A stretch of 64,000 nucleotides of DNA, from the NCBI GenBank assembly GCA_014706295.1, contig JACSVZ010000006.1, forward strand, positions 32,111,848 through 32,175,847, read 5' to 3'. Both the position numbers and the translations under genes were made by a program. Shown piece after piece: positions 63,301 through 64,000 of this stretch. This DNA comes from Lycocorax pyrrhopterus obiensis. Taxonomy: Eukaryota; Chordata; Aves; Passeriformes; Paradisaeidae. Positions within the stretch are counted from its first letter, which is position 1; every line of letters begins with the position of its first letter. The notes beneath the pieces are model-generated. The model was not told the DNA's origin. It did not search any database and saw nothing but the letters and a program-made list of their open reading frames with translations.

Positions 63301-64000
63301 CTTTGCTTTAGTAATACCTTTAAGATATTTGAGAGCAAAACTGTAGAAAGTCTAAGTAGGATTAAAAACATTTGGGGTTTTATGGTATGCCTACATACCA
63401 CATATTCAGACTAGAGTTTGGCAACATTACTTAGTCTTCCAAATGCATTATGTTTGTTTAGTAAGATGAGATATGTAAGAACAGTAAAATTTCTGGTTTT
63501 ACAGATACATTTTCCATCCTCGTTAATGTGAACACACATCAATTATCGTCTGAAGAGGTTAATGTCTGTGTCACTGAGGGACTGGTTGTGCAGAGCAATC
63601 TGGTAAAATGGGCCTTCTTTCATATTTTTGAGTGCTTCAAAGCCCAGCGAGACTAAATCTGCAGCTTAACTACAAGCTAGATTGTAGGGTACTTGGGTTT
63701 CTTGTTAAGAAAGCTGAACTTTATTCTGTGGGTAACCACTCTGTATGTTCCACAAAGATGGTGCAAATATAATTTTGGAGTTGAGGTGGAGTGGACAGTA
63801 GCGTTCAGTAGAAATGAAGAAAGTAAGGAGTCTTGTCATGCTGCACTCAAATACTGTCAAATAAAAAGTAGGGGAGAGAGAGAGAAGTTGTACTTGGAAA
63901 ACACTGGTAACCTTATTACCATTATTTGCAAAGTATAATTGCTCTCAATAAACCAAAATTCATGTAACAAACACACATCATTGACACTACATTAGCAGCT
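60344..64000. other. Non-coding DNA to the window end, nothing recognised
   Basis: About 3.7 kb of AT-rich sequence. A very short TATCATAGAATCCTTAAAT motif at about 62700 could be a decayed CR1 tail, but the following 50 bp do not clearly continue as CR1. An AT-rich partial palindrome lies around 62835-62870. No coding frame above about 80 codons was seen. Confidence 0.5.

Overview
The window is AT-rich, gene-poor vertebrate nuclear DNA. It is almost certainly from a bird, and probably from a passerine. Three things point this way. Nine fragments of CR1 non-LTR retrotransposons are spread over both strands, several ending in the avian CR1 tail built from ATTCTATG-type octamers. One short element has a tRNA-Ile-like head joined to a CR1-like tail, matching the TguSINE1-type SINE known from passerines. 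Two stretches resemble solo LTRs of avian endogenous retroviruses. I found no host protein-coding gene, functional tRNA, rRNA or CpG-island-like promoter that I can defend. Bacterial-type features (operons, ribosome binding sites, CRISPR arrays, IS elements) are not expected here and none were seen. The window is best read as intergenic or deep intronic sequence.

Layout. 1-6.9 kb is unremarkable AT-rich DNA. 6.9-17.1 kb is the richest CR1 zone: a 3' fragment (+), a 1.4-kb element with a decayed reverse transcriptase (+), and two minus-strand copies, one with a large internal deletion. A GGAA array and a GATATA array lie between them. 17.1-24.4 kb holds a poly-T run, a 24-bp tandem duplication and an A/C-rich CAAA tract. 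A short CR1 tail sits at 24.4 kb. At 28.2-29.2 kb two CR1 copies lie head to tail. 29.2-40.4 kb is mostly plain, with a perfect AT-rich palindrome at 32.3 kb. The SINE lies at 40.4 kb, a (TA)21 array at 43.0 kb and a CR1 remnant at 43.8 kb.

From 47 to 51.5 kb, a 108-bp segment at 47451-47558 recurs at 51211-51318 in the same orientation with a single mismatch. It has sharp edges and lies in otherwise unrelated flanks. It carries an open frame with splice-site-like sequence nearby. This is the observation I could least explain. A probable LTR lies between the two copies at about 49.2-49.7 kb. A better-supported LTR lies at 56.8-57.6 kb, an (ATT)21 array at 58.5 kb and a last CR1 copy at 59.9-60.3 kb.

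There is no gene network to describe. The recognisable content is the retroelement record. The CR1 copies are 5'-truncated, frameshifted or internally deleted. The longest has Asn at all three positions where the catalytic Asp residues of the reverse transcriptase should be. Element boundaries are estimates made by eye from remembered family features, without alignment tools.
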